NCBI RefSeq assembly: GCF_000219915.2 | Contig: NC_017964.1 | Coordinates: 1,240,001-1,304,000 of the forward strand | Direction: 5' to 3' | Length of the DNA: 64,000 bases | Source of the DNA: Advenella kashmirensis WT001 | Lineage (GTDB): Bacteria; Pseudomonadota; Gammaproteobacteria; Burkholderiales; Burkholderiaceae_B | Shown here: positions 11,023 to 20,907 of the stretch, one piece after another | Layout of the letters: the number at the start of each line of letters is the position of its first letter | Numbering within the stretch: the first letter of the stretch is position 1 | Notes under the pieces: generated by a model | The model's database searches: none | The model's input: the letters and a program-made list of their open reading frames with translations, nothing else | Told to the model about the DNA's origin: nothing | Position numbers and translations under genes: made by a program

Positions 11023-13246
11023 CAGGAAGGGCAGTGGGGCAGCAGGCAGAACGCCGGCGCTGGCCATCCAGGCTGGTGGGCCTGTGCCTGGCTGCGCTGC
11101 TGATCGTTGTTATTGCCGGGATTGCTGTCTATATCGTTCGCCTGCCGGTACCTGCGTACGATGAGGTGCGTAGCGGCTACCGCCCGTCCTATATCACTTT
11201 GCTTGATCGCGATGGGATGGTGCTGGAGCGGGTGCGTAACGACTATCAAGAGCGGCGCGACAACTGGACGCCACTGGGCGAGATTTCGCCCGCCCTGGTC
11301 CGTGCAGTGCTGCTGTCCGAAGACCGGCGCTTCTACAGCCATGCCGGCGTCGATGTGCTTGCGCTGGGCGGTGCAGTGCGTGACCGCCTTACCCGAAATA
11401 CTGTGCGTGGCAGCTCGACGCTCACGATGCAACTGGCAGGCATGCTGGACGCTGGCGATGGGCGCAACGGCAGGCGTACACTGGCACAGAAAGCCAGGCA
11501 GATCATGCAGGCAATGGCACTGGAATTGCATTGGAGCAAATCACAAATCCTTGAAGCTATCTCAACCTGGTGCCATGGCGTGGTGAGTTGTCTGGTGTGA
11601 CTGCAGCAGCCCGCAGTCTTTTCGGTAAATATCCTGTCGGCCTGGACAGCCGTGAAGCAGCGCTTCTCGCGGCCATGCTGCGCTCACCCAATGCTGCGCC
11701 AGCCGTTATTGCGCGCCGGGCTTGCGGCATTCTGAAGGCACAATCACAAGCGCAATACTGCGACAATCTTGCGGGCATTATCGAATATCAGTTAAGTCAT
11801 ACCACCAGCATCCTGCAGGACGATCCTTTTACGGCCTCGCATTTTGCACGACGTCGGCTGGCTTTGGAAACGCCGCAGCAGGCGCAGCTTGCCACCACGA
11901 TCGATGGTACCTTGCAGCGCACTGTGCAAGCCATTGTCAATCGTGTGGTCCATGAAATTCGCCATAGCCATGCCAATGATGCAGCGGCGGTCGTACTGGA
12001 CAACCGTACCGGCCGTATTCTGGCTTACGTGGGCTCATCCGGCGATCTGGCGACGGCCCGCTACGTTGATAACGCCGCCGCCTTGCGGCAGGCCGGCTCC
12101 ACGCTTAAACCCTTCCTGTACGCTCAGGCGCTGGAGCAACGCCGCATCACGGCCGCTTCCCTGTTGGACGACAGCGCAGTCAACCTGCCTACCGGCAATG
12201 GACTGTATGTGCCGCAAAACTATGACAAACAGTTTGGCGGCTGGGTTAGTGCCCGCACGGCCCTGGCTTCATCATTGAATATTCCGGCCGTGCGTCTGCT
12301 TGTCATGGTCACGCCCGACGTCTTTCACCAGCGACTGCGCCAACTTGGATTGCCGCTGGCGCAATCGGGCGATTACTATGGCTATAGTCTTGCATTGGGC
12401 AGCGCCGATGTGACGCTGCTATCGCTGACCAACGCTTACCGGGCGCTTGCCAACCACGGCATGTACAGCGAAGTGAACTGGGGCGTTGGCGCGCCGCCGC
12501 CTGCCAATCGGGTCATGAGCGAAGAGGCTGCCTGGCTGGTGGGCGATATCCTGTCGGACCGGCAGGCCCGGGCCCGCACCTTCGGCCTGGACAGCGCCTT
12601 ATCTACGCCTTTCTGGACGGCAGTCAAAACCGGCACCAGCAAGGATATGCGCGATAACTGGACGGTGGGCTGGTCTGATAAATATACAGTGGGCGTTTGG
12701 GTGGGCAACAGTACCGGCGCCAGCATGCGCCAGGTCAGCGGCGTTACCGGCGCGGGGCCTGCGTGGCACGACATCATGCGGTATCTGCATGAGGATCACG
12801 CCAGTATGCAACCAACCCGGCCCGGCGGGTTGAGCGCACGCGACATCACATTTGAAAATGATCTGGAAGCCACCCGCACCGAATATTTTCTGCCGGGCAC
12901 CGAGGTGTCGCGCATCGCGCTGGCGTCTTCGGCCGCGGCTCCGGTTTCCGGGCGCATGGTCATTCGTACGCCGGCCGACGGTACTATTATCGCTCTAGAT
13001 CCGGATATCCCGGCAGATAATCAACGCCTGCAGCTATTGACCACGACCCCGGCAGGGGGTGCGCACGCAGCCGTGCGCTGGTATGTCGATGGCCGTTTTC
13101 TGGGAGCTGCCAATCCCTTTGCCTGGTATCCCGTACCGGGCAGCCACCTGATTGAAGCGCGCGACGGCGCTGGTCAGACCCACGATCGGGCGCGCGTCAA
13201 TATACGGGGCGCGCAACTGCGACAGCAACTGGGACAGCAGCCGTGA
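11019..13246 (+). CDS. pbpC: Penicillin-binding protein 1C (one frameshift near 11551)
   Basis: Bifunctional peptidoglycan synthase. One N-terminal membrane helix (about residues 18-42) is followed by a GT51 transglycosylase domain (LLSEDRRFYSHAGVD, RGSSTLTMQLA), a transpeptidase domain with SxxK (GSTLKPF), SxN (SSLN) and KTGTS motifs, and a C-terminal PBP1C-type beta domain. The frame breaks at SKSQILEA; one added C gives the conserved AYLNLVPWRGELSGV and 742 residues, the usual PbpC size. The ATG overlaps the stop of the alpha-2-macroglobulin gene (ATGA), so the two are translationally coupled; the pair is thought to repair the wall where attackers breach it. Confidence 0.94.
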
Positions 13247-13328
13247 CCGGCCGTTACGATGCCTATCGGACACAGGCCATGCGATCTGTTGCATAATTGA
13301 GTAAACAGTCCAATCAGATGGTGCACCA

Positions 13329-14169
13329 ATGCAAACCAATACAAGCAATTCACAACTGAAAGTGGGCGTCGGCCAGTTTGCTGCCGTCAACGAGATCGAA
13401 CCCAATAAGGAACATATCCATACCCTGGTAACCCAGGCGGCAGAGCAGGGCGTGGAGCTGCTCGTGCTGCCCGAGGCGTCCATGTGTTCTTTCGGCTCGC
13501 CGCTACCGCAATTGCGGGAGACCGCCGGCAACAACTCGCCTGCCTTTGTCCGCTACATGCAGGATCTGGCACGCGACCATAACATGCATATCGTGGTTGG
13601 CGTGCTCAGCCTGGCAGACCAGCCGGGCGATGAACGTGTAACCAACCAGCTACTGGTGCTTGACAATACCGGTGCGCAGGTGCTGCGTTATACCAAAATG
13701 CATGTCTATGACGCGTTCAAGTTCAAGGAGTCAGACAAAGTGCGGCCCGGCAGTTTTTCCGAAAAGAATGCCGAACTGGGTTTGTTTGATATCAAGGGCT
13801 TTCGGATTGGCCTGATCAACTGCTATGATCTGCGTTTTCCTGAAATGGCAAGAGCCTGATTGATCAGGCGCCGATGTGCTGTCGGTCAGTGCGGCCTGGC
13901 TTGCCGGACCGCTCAAGGAAAACCATTGGGAAATATTGCTGCGGGCACGCGCCATTGAAAACACCAGCTATGTGCTGGCATCGGGGCAGACTGCGCCACG
14001 CAATTGCGGTCTGAGCATGATCGTGGATCCATTGGGTATGGTGCTGGGCACTGCCACCGCCGACCCGGGTCTGGCTGTTCATACTCTGTCATCAGAACGC
14101 ATTGCCGAAGTTCGCGAGTTGTTGCCATGTCTGCAAAATCGTCGTTATCAGGTATCAGGATTGAAATGA
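13329..14169 (+). CDS. Carbon-nitrogen hydrolase, nitrilase superfamily amidase (two frameshifts)
   Basis: Predicted cytoplasmic amidase of the nitrilase superfamily. The catalytic triad is visible: Glu in LVLPEASM, Lys in RYTKMHVYD and Cys in LINCYDLRFPE. Two single-base losses close together (near 13857 and 13868) split the frame; adding one C and one G gives EMARALIDQGADVLSVSAAW and 280 residues, a normal length. The substrate is not evident; deaminated-glutathione amidase and omega-amidase relatives are possible. The last codons overlap the mog start by four bases, suggesting co-transcription. Confidence 0.85.
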
Positions 14170-14795
14170 ATACAATTGCAATAAAAAGAACGCATCCGGA
14201 CGAACTTATTGTCGGGCTGGTTTCCGTTTCTGACAGGGCCACTTCCGGCGTTTACGAGGACAAAGGCATTCCTTCGCTCGAAGCCTGGCTGGAGCGCGCC
14301 CTGCAATCGCCCTTTCAGACGTGTACGCGCCTGATCGCCGACGATCAGCAAACCATTTCCGAGACGCTGACCGAACTGGTGGACCAGCAGGGGTGCGATC
14401 TGGTACTCACTACCGGCGGAACGGGCCCGGCGCGGCGTGATGTCACGCCCGAAGCGACACTGGCCGTTGCCACCAAGCTTATGCCTGGTTTCGGTGAACA
14501 AATGCGACAAATCAGCCTGGCCTTTGTGCCTACGGCCATCCTGTCCCGGCAGGTGGCCGTGATTCGTGAAGCAGACGATCATGCTGCCCTGATTATCAAC
14601 TTGCCAGGGCAACCCAAAGCCATCCAGGAAACCCTGGAAGGCCTGCGTGATGAACAGGGCAAAGTAAAGGTGCCGGGCATTTTTGCCGCCGTGCCTTATT
14701 GCATTGACCTGATCGGCGGTCCTTATGTAGAGACCCGAGACGAGATTGTCGCGGCTTTCCGCCCAAAATCGGCGCGGCGTGAGCCCAAAGCGTGA
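14166..14795 (+). CDS. mog: Molybdopterin adenylyltransferase
   Basis: Adenylylates molybdopterin so that molybdate can be inserted, the late step of molybdenum cofactor synthesis. The 209-residue protein has the MoaB/Mog fold markers VSVSDRATSGVYEDKG near the N-terminus, the nucleotide/MPT motif LTTGGTGPARRDVTPEA around residue 80, and NLPGQPKAI. The ATG at 14166 overlaps the stop of the preceding amidase gene; longer readings from upstream would run inside that gene. Length near 200 and the internal insert favour Mog over MoaB. Confidence 0.92.
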   Translation: MNTIAIKRTHPDELIVGLVSVSDRATSGVYEDKGIPSLEAWLERALQSPFQTCTRLIADDQQTISETLTELVDQQGCDLVLTTGGTGPARRDVTPEATLAVATKLMPGFGEQMRQISLAFVPTAILSRQVAVIREADDHAALIINLPGQPKAIQETLEGLRDEQGKVKVPGIFAAVPYCIDLIGGPYVETRDEIVAAFRPKSARREPKA

Positions 14796-14913
14796 CAACT
14801 GTGATGTCACAATTGGTAAATTTGGTAAAAAGCCGGGTTCCTGCGCCTTATATGCGGTTTCCCACTTAAAATAGTGGCTGTTCAGATATTTTTCAATTTC
14901 AGGAGATCGTTAC

Positions 14914-15978
14914 ATGGCACTCGTTTCTATGCGCCAATTACTGGATCATGCCGCGGAAAACGGCTATGGTATTCCCGCCTTCAACGTGAACAATCTGGAG
15001 CAGGTGCAGGCCATCATGGAAGCGGCCAAGGAAACCAACAGTCCGGTCATCATGCAGGCGTCTGCTGGTGCGCGTAAATACGCAGGCGAAGGTTTTCTCA
15101 AGTACCTGATCCAGGCTGCGGTAGAGAGCTATCCGGAAATTCCGGTAGTCATGCACCAGGATCATGGCCAGTCACCTGAAATCTGTCAGGGCGCCATCAA
15201 TCTTGGTTTTTCAAGTGTCATGATGGACGGCTCTCTCATGGCCGACGGTAAAACCATTGCTGACTATGAATACAACGTGGAAGTAACCAAGAAAGTTGTT
15301 GATCTGGCACACAAGGTCGGTGTCACCGTAGAAGGTGAACTGGGTTGCCTGGGCTCGCTTGAAACCATGAAAGGCGACAAGGAAGACGGCCACGGTGCAG
15401 AAGGCACCATGACCATGGAGCAACTGCTGACCGATCCGGAACAGGCTGCAGATTTTGTCCGTCGCACCCAGCTGGATGCGCTGGCGATTGCGATTGGCAC
15501 CAGCCATGGCGCCTATAAATTTACCCGCAAGCCTACAGGCGATATTCTATCGATCAACCGCATCAAGGAAATCCACGCCCGCTTGCCCAACACGCACCTG
15601 GTCATGCATGGCAGCTCCAGTGTTCCCCAGGAATTGCTGGCCGAAATCCGTGAGTTCGGTGGCGACATGAAAGAAACCTATGGTGTGCCGGTCGAAGAGA
15701 TTCAGGAAGCCATCAAATTTGGCGTGCGCAAGGTCAATATCGATACCGATATCCGTCTTGCCATGACAGGCGCCATTCGCCGTTTCCTGGGCGAAAACCC
15801 CGGCAAATTCGACCCACGTGAATACAACAAGCCTGCCCGCGAAGCCGCCAAGAAAATCTGCGTGGCGCGCTATCAGGAATTTGGTACCGCCGGCAACGCC
15901 AGCAAGATCAAACCGATTGCTCTGTCTGAAATGGCCGCAGCCTATGCTGCAGGCAAGCTGTCTCAACAGATCAAATAA
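14914..15978 (+). CDS. fba: Fructose-bisphosphate aldolase, class II
   Basis: Zinc-dependent aldolase that splits or forms fructose 1,6-bisphosphate. The 354-residue protein matches the Calvin-subtype class II enzymes of proteobacteria: [12 protein letters not shown], zinc ligands in VVMHQDHGQ and [11 protein letters not shown], and the phosphate-binding [13 protein letters not shown]. The start at 14914 is supported by CAGGAGA at 14898-14905. It has its own upstream region of about 120 bases and a strong terminator, so it is probably monocistronic. With tkt, gap and pgk it completes a set of glycolytic/gluconeogenic genes in this area. Confidence 0.96.
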   Translation: MALVSMRQLLDHAAENGYGIPAFNVNNLEQVQAIMEAAKETNSPVIMQASAGARKYAGEGFLKYLIQAAVESYPEIPVVMHQDHGQSPEICQGAINLGFSSVMMDGSLMADGKTIADYEYNVEVTKKVVDLAHKVGVTVEGELGCLGSLETMKGDKEDGHGAEGTMTMEQLLTDPEQAADFVRRTQLDALAIAIGTSHGAYKFTRKPTGDILSINRIKEIHARLPNTHLVMHGSSSVPQELLAEIREFGGDMKETYGVPVEEIQEAIKFGVRKVNIDTDIRLAMTGAIRRFLGENPGKFDPREYNKPAREAAKKICVARYQEFGTAGNASKIKPIALSEMAAAYAAGKLSQQIK

Positions 15979-16014
15979 GACGATTGTGCCGTCTCCCGGG
16001 ACGGCCTGTCTGGA

Positions 16015-16053
16015 AACCCCGCCACGACGATGCGTTGTGGCGGGGTTTTTCTT
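16015..16053 (+). terminator. Intrinsic terminator of fba
   Basis: AACCCCGCCAC pairs with GTGGCGGGGTT around a short loop and is followed by TTTTTC. A near-copy of the whole element recurs at 16845-16882 beyond the toxin-antitoxin module. Confidence 0.93.
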
Positions 16054-16090
16054 GTGGATTTCCGTAGTGGGAAATGATGCCCGTAACGGG

Positions 16091-16115
16091 TATATTGCTA
16101 TAATTTAGCAATATA
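16091..16115 (+). promoter_or_regulatory. Inverted repeat over the -10 box of the toxin-antitoxin operon
   Basis: TATATTGCTA (16091-16100) and TAGCAATATA (16106-16115) form a perfect 10-base inverted repeat with a five-base centre. A consensus TATAAT (16099-16104) lies inside it, eleven bases after which comes the end of the repeat and then the toxin ATG at 16126. This is the expected design of an autoregulatory operator bound by the antitoxin. Confidence 0.8.
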
Positions 16116-16125
16116 CAGTGGCAGT

Positions 16126-16509
16126 ATGAGAGTGTTAAAGCGCAGAGCGTTTGCGAAATGGCAGTTGCGTGAAAAATTGCCTGACGCTGTCTTATGTTGG
16201 GCGGTTATGAAAATGGAGCACGGGCTGATCGACGCCGATTTGGGTGGAAGGCTTTATAAAAAACGGGTGCCTGGTGCTGGCTGCGGTAAAAGCCGGGGGT
16301 ACCGTACATTGCTGTCGGCCCGAATAGGCACTCGGTATGTTTTTCTGCACGGTTTTTCGAAAAGCGAGCAGTCCAATATTTCTCTGAAAGAAAAGCAGGC
16401 CTTAAGCTATGTCGGAAAGGTATTTCTTGCGCTATCAGATGACGACCTGATCCTTGCCCTGCAAACCGGCGTCCTACAGGAGTTGCATTGTGACAGGAAA
16501 AATCATTGA
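16126..16509 (+). CDS. RelE-type toxin (DUF1044-like) of a type II toxin-antitoxin system
   Basis: Predicted ribosome-dependent mRNA interferase of the RelE/HigB superfamily, 127 residues. The family signature KKRVPGAGCGKSRGYRTLLSA is visible at about residues 44-64, followed by RYVFLHGFSKSEQSNISLKEKQAL, typical of the RelE subgroup that precedes an XRE antitoxin. Toxin-first order and the 20-base overlap with the next gene fit HigBA-like modules. The operon has an operator-like repeat over its -10 box and sits between two near-identical terminators, suggesting a mobile cassette. Confidence 0.85.
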   Translation: MRVLKRRAFAKWQLREKLPDAVLCWAVMKMEHGLIDADLGGRLYKKRVPGAGCGKSRGYRTLLSARIGTRYVFLHGFSKSEQSNISLKEKQALSYVGKVFLALSDDDLILALQTGVLQELHCDRKNH

Positions 16510-16795
16510 ATCATTGCGTGGTGAACTGGCTGAGCTGCAGACTGCTGGTGCAATCAGCAAAACGACAATGCGCGAGTTTGACACGCTTTTTCCGTTGCCG
16601 GTCAGGAATTTTACGGCGACAGATATACGAACGTTGCGCGAGTCACTCAATATCAGTCAGCCTGTCTTTGCGCTTCATTTACATACCACGGCCTCGACCG
16701 TACGCAAATGGGAGCAGGGTCATACGCGCCCGTCCGGACCGGCGTTGAAATTGCTCAATGTGATCGCTGACAAGGGGCTGCAAGCCATTCTGTAA
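16490..16795 (+). CDS. XRE-family antitoxin partner
   Basis: A 101-residue DNA-binding antitoxin. The C-terminal half carries a helix-turn-helix of the HigA/XRE type: IRTLRESLNISQPVFALHLHTTASTVRKWEQGHTRPSGPALKLL. The GTG at 16490 is preferred because CAGGAG stands at 16478-16483 and the start then overlaps the toxin gene by 20 bases, allowing coupled translation; the in-frame ATG at 16454 lies deeper in the toxin gene. It should neutralise the toxin and repress the operon through the inverted repeat at 16091-16115. Confidence 0.85.
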   Translation: MTGKIIESLRGELAELQTAGAISKTTMREFDTLFPLPVRNFTATDIRTLRESLNISQPVFALHLHTTASTVRKWEQGHTRPSGPALKLLNVIADKGLQAIL

Positions 16796-16844
16796 GATGC
16801 TCTTGCCGTATGAGGGAGCACGCTTATGTTGCGGGCCGCTTGCG

Positions 16845-16882
16845 GACCCCGCTACGACGATGCGTTCTGGCAGGGTTTTTTA
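16845..16882 (+). repeat. Second, degenerate copy of the fba terminator
   Basis: Aligned at an offset of exactly 830 bases, 16845-16880 differs from 16015-16050 at about four positions, all in the stem, and also ends in a T run. The stem is weakened by the changes. The two copies flank the toxin-antitoxin module as direct repeats. Confidence 0.85.
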
Positions 16883-17008
16883 CATTCAAGCGCAGCATAT
16901 GGCGGTAAAATAACGGATTATTCCCATTTCTATTCCATGATCGTACGCCCGCGATAGTAAGTCGCTCGGCGCGTACGGCATGATATTTTCCCTTGCAAAG
17001 GATTTCCG

Positions 17009-17889
17009 GTGACATCTGCGCTTCTTCAATCTGATATTCAGTCCCTGCCACTGCTGGCACGCGGCAAAGTCCGTGATATGTACGCCGTGGGCGACGACAA
17101 ACTGTTGATTGTTGCTTCTGATCGTATTTCTGCGTTTGATGTGATTCTGGATGACCCCATTCCCGGCAAGGGCCAGGTACTGACCGAACTTACGGAGTTC
17201 TGGCTGAAGAAACTGGGCCATATCATTCCCACCCATGTGACCGGTATTGCCCCCGAAGAGGTCGTGCAACCGTCGGAAGCAGACCAGGTCCGGGGCCGGG
17301 CCATGGTTGTCAAGCGCCTGAAGCCTGTGCTGGTGGAAGCGGTTGCCCGGGGCTATCTGATCGGGTCCGGCTGGAACGATTACCAGAAAACCGGCGCCAT
17401 CTGCGGCGTCAGCCTGCCTGCAGGCCTGGTGCAGGCGCAGAAGCTGGCGTCGCCTATCTTTACCCCGGCGGCCAAGGCCGAAATGGCTCACATGACGAAA
17501 ATGTCGACTTCGCCCATGTCGTGCGCGAAGTCGGGCAAGAGCTCGCCGAGCAGATTCGTGATATTACGCTGCGTCTTTACACAGAGGCGGCCGATTATGC
17601 CGCAGAAAAAGGCATCATTATTGCCGACACCAAATTTGAATTCGGCCTGGACGACAAGGGTGTCCTGCATCTGATGGACGAAGTGCTCACGCCCGACTCT
17701 TCCCGTTTCTGGCCTGCAGACTCGTATCAGACGGGCATCAGTCCGCCATCCTTTGACAAGCAATTTGTGCGCGACTGGTTGGAAACGCAGCCCTGGGATA
17801 AGACAGCGCCCGCACCGCGGCTGCCACAGGACGTTTTGCAGAAAACAGCCGACAAATATCGTGAGGCGGCCACCCGCCTGATCGGATAA
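17009..17889 (+). CDS. purC: SAICAR synthetase (one frameshift near 17484)
   Basis: Phosphoribosylaminoimidazole-succinocarboxamide synthase, step 7 of purine synthesis. Motifs: [29 protein letters not shown] at residues 15-43, FEFGLDD and [12 protein letters not shown]. The frame breaks after AKAEM; one added G gives [23 protein letters not shown] and 293 residues, the family length. The GTG at 17009 is chosen because AAAGGA precedes it by eight bases and the protein then begins with the normal N-terminus. It is followed by purE after 10 bases and purK, an obvious pur operon. Confidence 0.95.
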
Positions 17890-17899
17890 GCAGGGCGTT

Positions 17900-18448
17900 A
17901 TGAACGAAACAGTCAACTCAGGCAATCACAATACTGATTCCAGGCAGGCCGACCAGGCGCTGGTCGGCGTCATCATGGGCTCGTCCAGCGACTGGGACGT
18001 CATGAAAAACGCCACGGACATGCTCGAGCAATTTGGCGTGCCTTACAAGGCCCAGGTCATCTCGGCGCATCGTATGCCGCAAGACATGGCCGATTATGGC
18101 GCGACAGCCTATGATCGCGGCCTGCGGGCGATTATCGCCGGCGCCGGCGGTGCAGCGCATTTGCCTGGCATGATGGCGGCGCTGACCGAGGTGCCGGTGT
18201 TTGGCGTACCGGTCCCGTCGCGCTATCTGCGCGGCGAAGATTCCCTGCTGTCCATCGTGCAAATGCCCAAGGGGGTTCCTGTTGCCACCTTTGCCATCGG
18301 CGAAGCCGGCGCCGCCAATGCGGCTCTGCATGTGATTGCCATGCTGGCCATGAACAACCCGGCGCTGCGTGAGCAATTGCGCGCTTTTCGCGAGAAGCAG
18401 ACCAATACGGCACGGGCGATGACATTGCCGCCGGCTCCCAAGAACTGA
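17900..18448 (+). CDS. purE: N5-carboxyaminoimidazole ribonucleotide mutase
   Basis: Converts N5-CAIR to CAIR in purine synthesis. The 182-residue protein shows the class I PurE motifs VIMGSSSDWDVMKNA, SAHRMP and IAGAGGAAHLPGMMAA. About 20 extra, low-complexity residues precede the conserved core, so a slightly later start is possible, though the ATG at 17900 gives the correct 10-base spacing after purC. It works with the PurK product encoded 15 bases downstream. Confidence 0.95.
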   Translation: MNETVNSGNHNTDSRQADQALVGVIMGSSSDWDVMKNATDMLEQFGVPYKAQVISAHRMPQDMADYGATAYDRGLRAIIAGAGGAAHLPGMMAALTEVPVFGVPVPSRYLRGEDSLLSIVQMPKGVPVATFAIGEAGAANAALHVIAMLAMNNPALREQLRAFREKQTNTARAMTLPPAPKN

Positions 18449-18463
18449 AAGAGAATTTTCGCA

Positions 18464-19651
18464 ATGCACACACCAATAGCACTTTCCGACCGCATTCATC
18501 CTGGCGAATGGCTGGGTATGCTGGGCGGCGGCCAGCTGGGTCGCATGTTCTGCCATGAAGCGCAGAAACTGGGTTACAAGGTCGTTGTTCTGGACCCGTC
18601 CGGCAACAGCCCGGCAGGCATGGTCGCCGAGCGGCATATGGCCGCAGCTTACGATGATATTGTTGCGCTCAGGGAACTGGCCGCGATTACGCCCGCCGTG
18701 ACCACGGAGTTTGAAAACGTGCCGGCCAGCAGCCTGAAGCAATTGTCTGCAAGCTGCCGTGTTACGCCTGGTGCGGCAGCGGTTGCCGTCGTGCAGGACC
18801 GGATTGCCGAAAAGGCATTTATCAGTGCCCAGAATATTCCAGTTGCGCCATATTGCGAGGTTCGCGAGGTGAGCGATCTGGAGCAGGCGCAGGAGGCACT
18901 GTTTCCCGGCATTCTGAAAGTAGCCCGCCTGGGCTACGACGGCAAGGGCCAGCAACGGGTATCGACCCGCGCCGAAGCCATTGAAGCCTTTCGTGCCTTT
19001 GGACAGATTCCCTGCGTGCTTGAAGCCATGTTGCCGCTGGATCATGAAATTTCAGTTGTCATGGCACGGGCCATCAGCGGCGAGACTGCTATTTTCCCGA
19101 TTGGTATCAACACTCATGAAAACGGCATTCTTGCCAGCACGGTCGTGGCGCCAGGTCTCATCAACGAAGACCTGGCCAGGCAGGCCCGGGAAGCCGCCCT
19201 GCGCATCGCCGAAGGGCTCAATTACCAGGGCGTGCTGTGTGTCGAATTTTTTGTGCTGTCCGACGGTCGCCTGATTGCAAACGAAATAGCGCCACGTCCG
19301 CACAACAGTGGCCATTACACGATGGACGCCTGTGTAACCAGCCAGTTTGAACAGCAGGTGCGGGTCATGACGGGCATGCCGCTAGGCGCGACAGATCTGC
19401 TTGCACCGGTGGTCATGCTCAATATCCTGGGCGACTGCTGGTTCAATGGCAATGCCAGTCATCCACGGGAACCGCAATGGCATGACATTCTTGCCATTCC
19501 GGGTGTATCGCTGCATCTATATGGCAAGGACGAGCCGCGTCCCGGACGCAAGGTGGGGCATATCAACGTTGTGGGCGCCACCATCGAACAGGCCAAGCAA
19601 CGGGCACGGGATGTAATTCGTAAAATGGGGATTCGCACCGTTTTGTCCTGA
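18464..19651 (+). CDS. purK: N5-carboxyaminoimidazole ribonucleotide synthase
   Basis: ATP-grasp enzyme that carboxylates AIR to N5-CAIR using bicarbonate. The 395-residue protein begins with a pre-ATP-grasp motif MLGGGQLGRMF, continues with the ATP-grasp stretches KVARLGYDGKGQ and CVEFFV.SDGRLIANEIAPRPHNSGH, and ends with HLYGKDEPRPGRKVGHI. It is the last gene of the purC-purE-purK cluster; a 77-base gap with nested hairpins (outer GTGGTC/GACCAC, 19692-19728) separates it from the next gene. Confidence 0.95.
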   Translation: MHTPIALSDRIHPGEWLGMLGGGQLGRMFCHEAQKLGYKVVVLDPSGNSPAGMVAERHMAAAYDDIVALRELAAITPAVTTEFENVPASSLKQLSASCRVTPGAAAVAVVQDRIAEKAFISAQNIPVAPYCEVREVSDLEQAQEALFPGILKVARLGYDGKGQQRVSTRAEAIEAFRAFGQIPCVLEAMLPLDHEISVVMARAISGETAIFPIGINTHENGILASTVVAPGLINEDLARQAREAALRIAEGLNYQGVLCVEFFVLSDGRLIANEIAPRPHNSGHYTMDACVTSQFEQQVRVMTGMPLGATDLLAPVVMLNILGDCWFNGNASHPREPQWHDILAIPGVSLHLYGKDEPRPGRKVGHINVVGATIEQAKQRARDVIRKMGIRTVLS

Positions 19652-19728
19652 TTGTCCTTAACCGTATACCTATTCCATGTAATTCCCAGCGGTGGTCCCG
19701 GCAACCCGGGATTGCACCCGATGACCAC

Positions 19729-20757
19729 GTGACACAGACTATTTCCATGACCGATATGACAAGCTCGATTGACCATGCCGCCCGCGTTTTGAACGACGGT
19801 GGCCTGGTGGCGTTGCCTACCGAGACGGTTTATGGTTTGGGTGCCGACGCCGAAAGTGCGCAGGCCGTGGCCAAAATCTACCAGGCCAAGCAACGGCCAG
19901 CCAATCATCCGCTCATTGTCCATATCGCGCCGGAGGCAGATTTGTCCTATTGGACGCGGGATATTCCGACAGAAGCGCAAAAGTTGATGCTGGCATTCTG
20001 GCCGGGTCCATTGACACTGATCCTGCCAAAAAATCCGGCGATCACCGACGCGGTGACCGGTGGACAAGACAGTATCGGCCTTCGCTGCCCCTCGCACCCG
20101 GTCGCGCTGGCGCTGATCCGCGCTTTCGTCCGCCTGCGCCCCTCGGGGCAGGCCGGTATCGCCGCACCTTCGGCCAACCGGTTCGGCCATGTGTCTCCGA
20201 CCAAAGCCCAGCACGTACGCGACGAATTCCCCCGGGAATGCGCCGATGGCATGCCGGTGCTGGAAGGCGGCGATACCGATATCGGCATTGAATCGACGAT
20301 TGTCGACGTCTCGCGCATTGCGCAGGGCATGCCGGTTGTACTGCTGCGTCCTGGCCATATTTCGGCAGCGCAACTGGCGCAGGTGCTGGGCTATACTCCG
20401 GCCAGCCCCGACGCCGCGGTTCCCCGCGCCTCGGGTACGCTGAAGGCGCATTATGCGCCGCAGACCCGTCTGAGCCTGTTCGACGCTGCAAGCCTGCACG
20501 CGCTGCTGGCCGCCCGCCCCGAACACGAACGCTGGGCCATCTATGCATTTGACGCGCCGCCAGCAATCCTGCCAGCAAAGCTGCAGTGGCATCAGGTCTC
20601 TTGCGATCCGGTCCAGTATGCGCATGACCTGTATGCGCTGCTGCGCGAGGCCGATCAGCAGAATCTGGACCATTTGCTGATCCAGCGCCTGCCCGAGGAT
20701 GAGCGCTGGGATGCCGTTGCCGATCGCCTGCAGCGCGCCGCTGCCGCCTTTGAATAA
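19729..20757 (+). CDS. Sua5/YrdC/YciO-family threonylcarbamoyl-AMP synthase
   Basis: Makes threonylcarbamoyl-AMP from threonine, bicarbonate and ATP for the t6A37 modification of tRNA. The N-terminal YrdC domain shows GGLVALPTETVYGLGADA and AAPSANRFGHVSPT; the C-terminal Sua5 domain carries the linker SGTLKAHYAPQTRLSLF. Two-domain architecture and 342 residues mark the long (Sua5) form. The GTG at 19729 or the ATG at 19747 could be the start, with no clear ribosome-binding site for either; conserved sequence begins after both. Confidence 0.9.
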   Translation: MTQTISMTDMTSSIDHAARVLNDGGLVALPTETVYGLGADAESAQAVAKIYQAKQRPANHPLIVHIAPEADLSYWTRDIPTEAQKLMLAFWPGPLTLILPKNPAITDAVTGGQDSIGLRCPSHPVALALIRAFVRLRPSGQAGIAAPSANRFGHVSPTKAQHVRDEFPRECADGMPVLEGGDTDIGIESTIVDVSRIAQGMPVVLLRPGHISAAQLAQVLGYTPASPDAAVPRASGTLKAHYAPQTRLSLFDAASLHALLAARPEHERWAIYAFDAPPAILPAKLQWHQVSCDPVQYAHDLYALLREADQQNLDHLLIQRLPEDERWDAVADRLQRAAAAFE

Positions 20758-20907
20758 CGTTGTACTGGCCAGGGTGGTGGCCAGGAATGCGTTATATTCC
20801 AATCTGTTACGCGAATCGCGGCAGTTTATTCGGGAAAACGCAAGGCCGCTTTGCCAGTTGGCCTAATCCGGATTATGATGATTCTATTGGAATCTCCGGA
20901 ACACAAT

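Noticed and set aside
14800..14811. TGTGATGTCACA as a CRP-type site before fba
   Set aside because: The half-sites have the right letters but a two-base spacer instead of six, so it does not match a CRP site.
17918..19045. A 375-codon minus-strand open frame opposite purE-purK
   Set aside because: Antisense shadow of two certain genes.
19459..20802. A 447-codon minus-strand open frame opposite purK and the Sua5-type gene
   Set aside because: It is a shadow of GC-rich coding sequence on the plus strand; composition is Arg/Gln/His-rich with no recognisable motif, and two real genes occupy the other strand.
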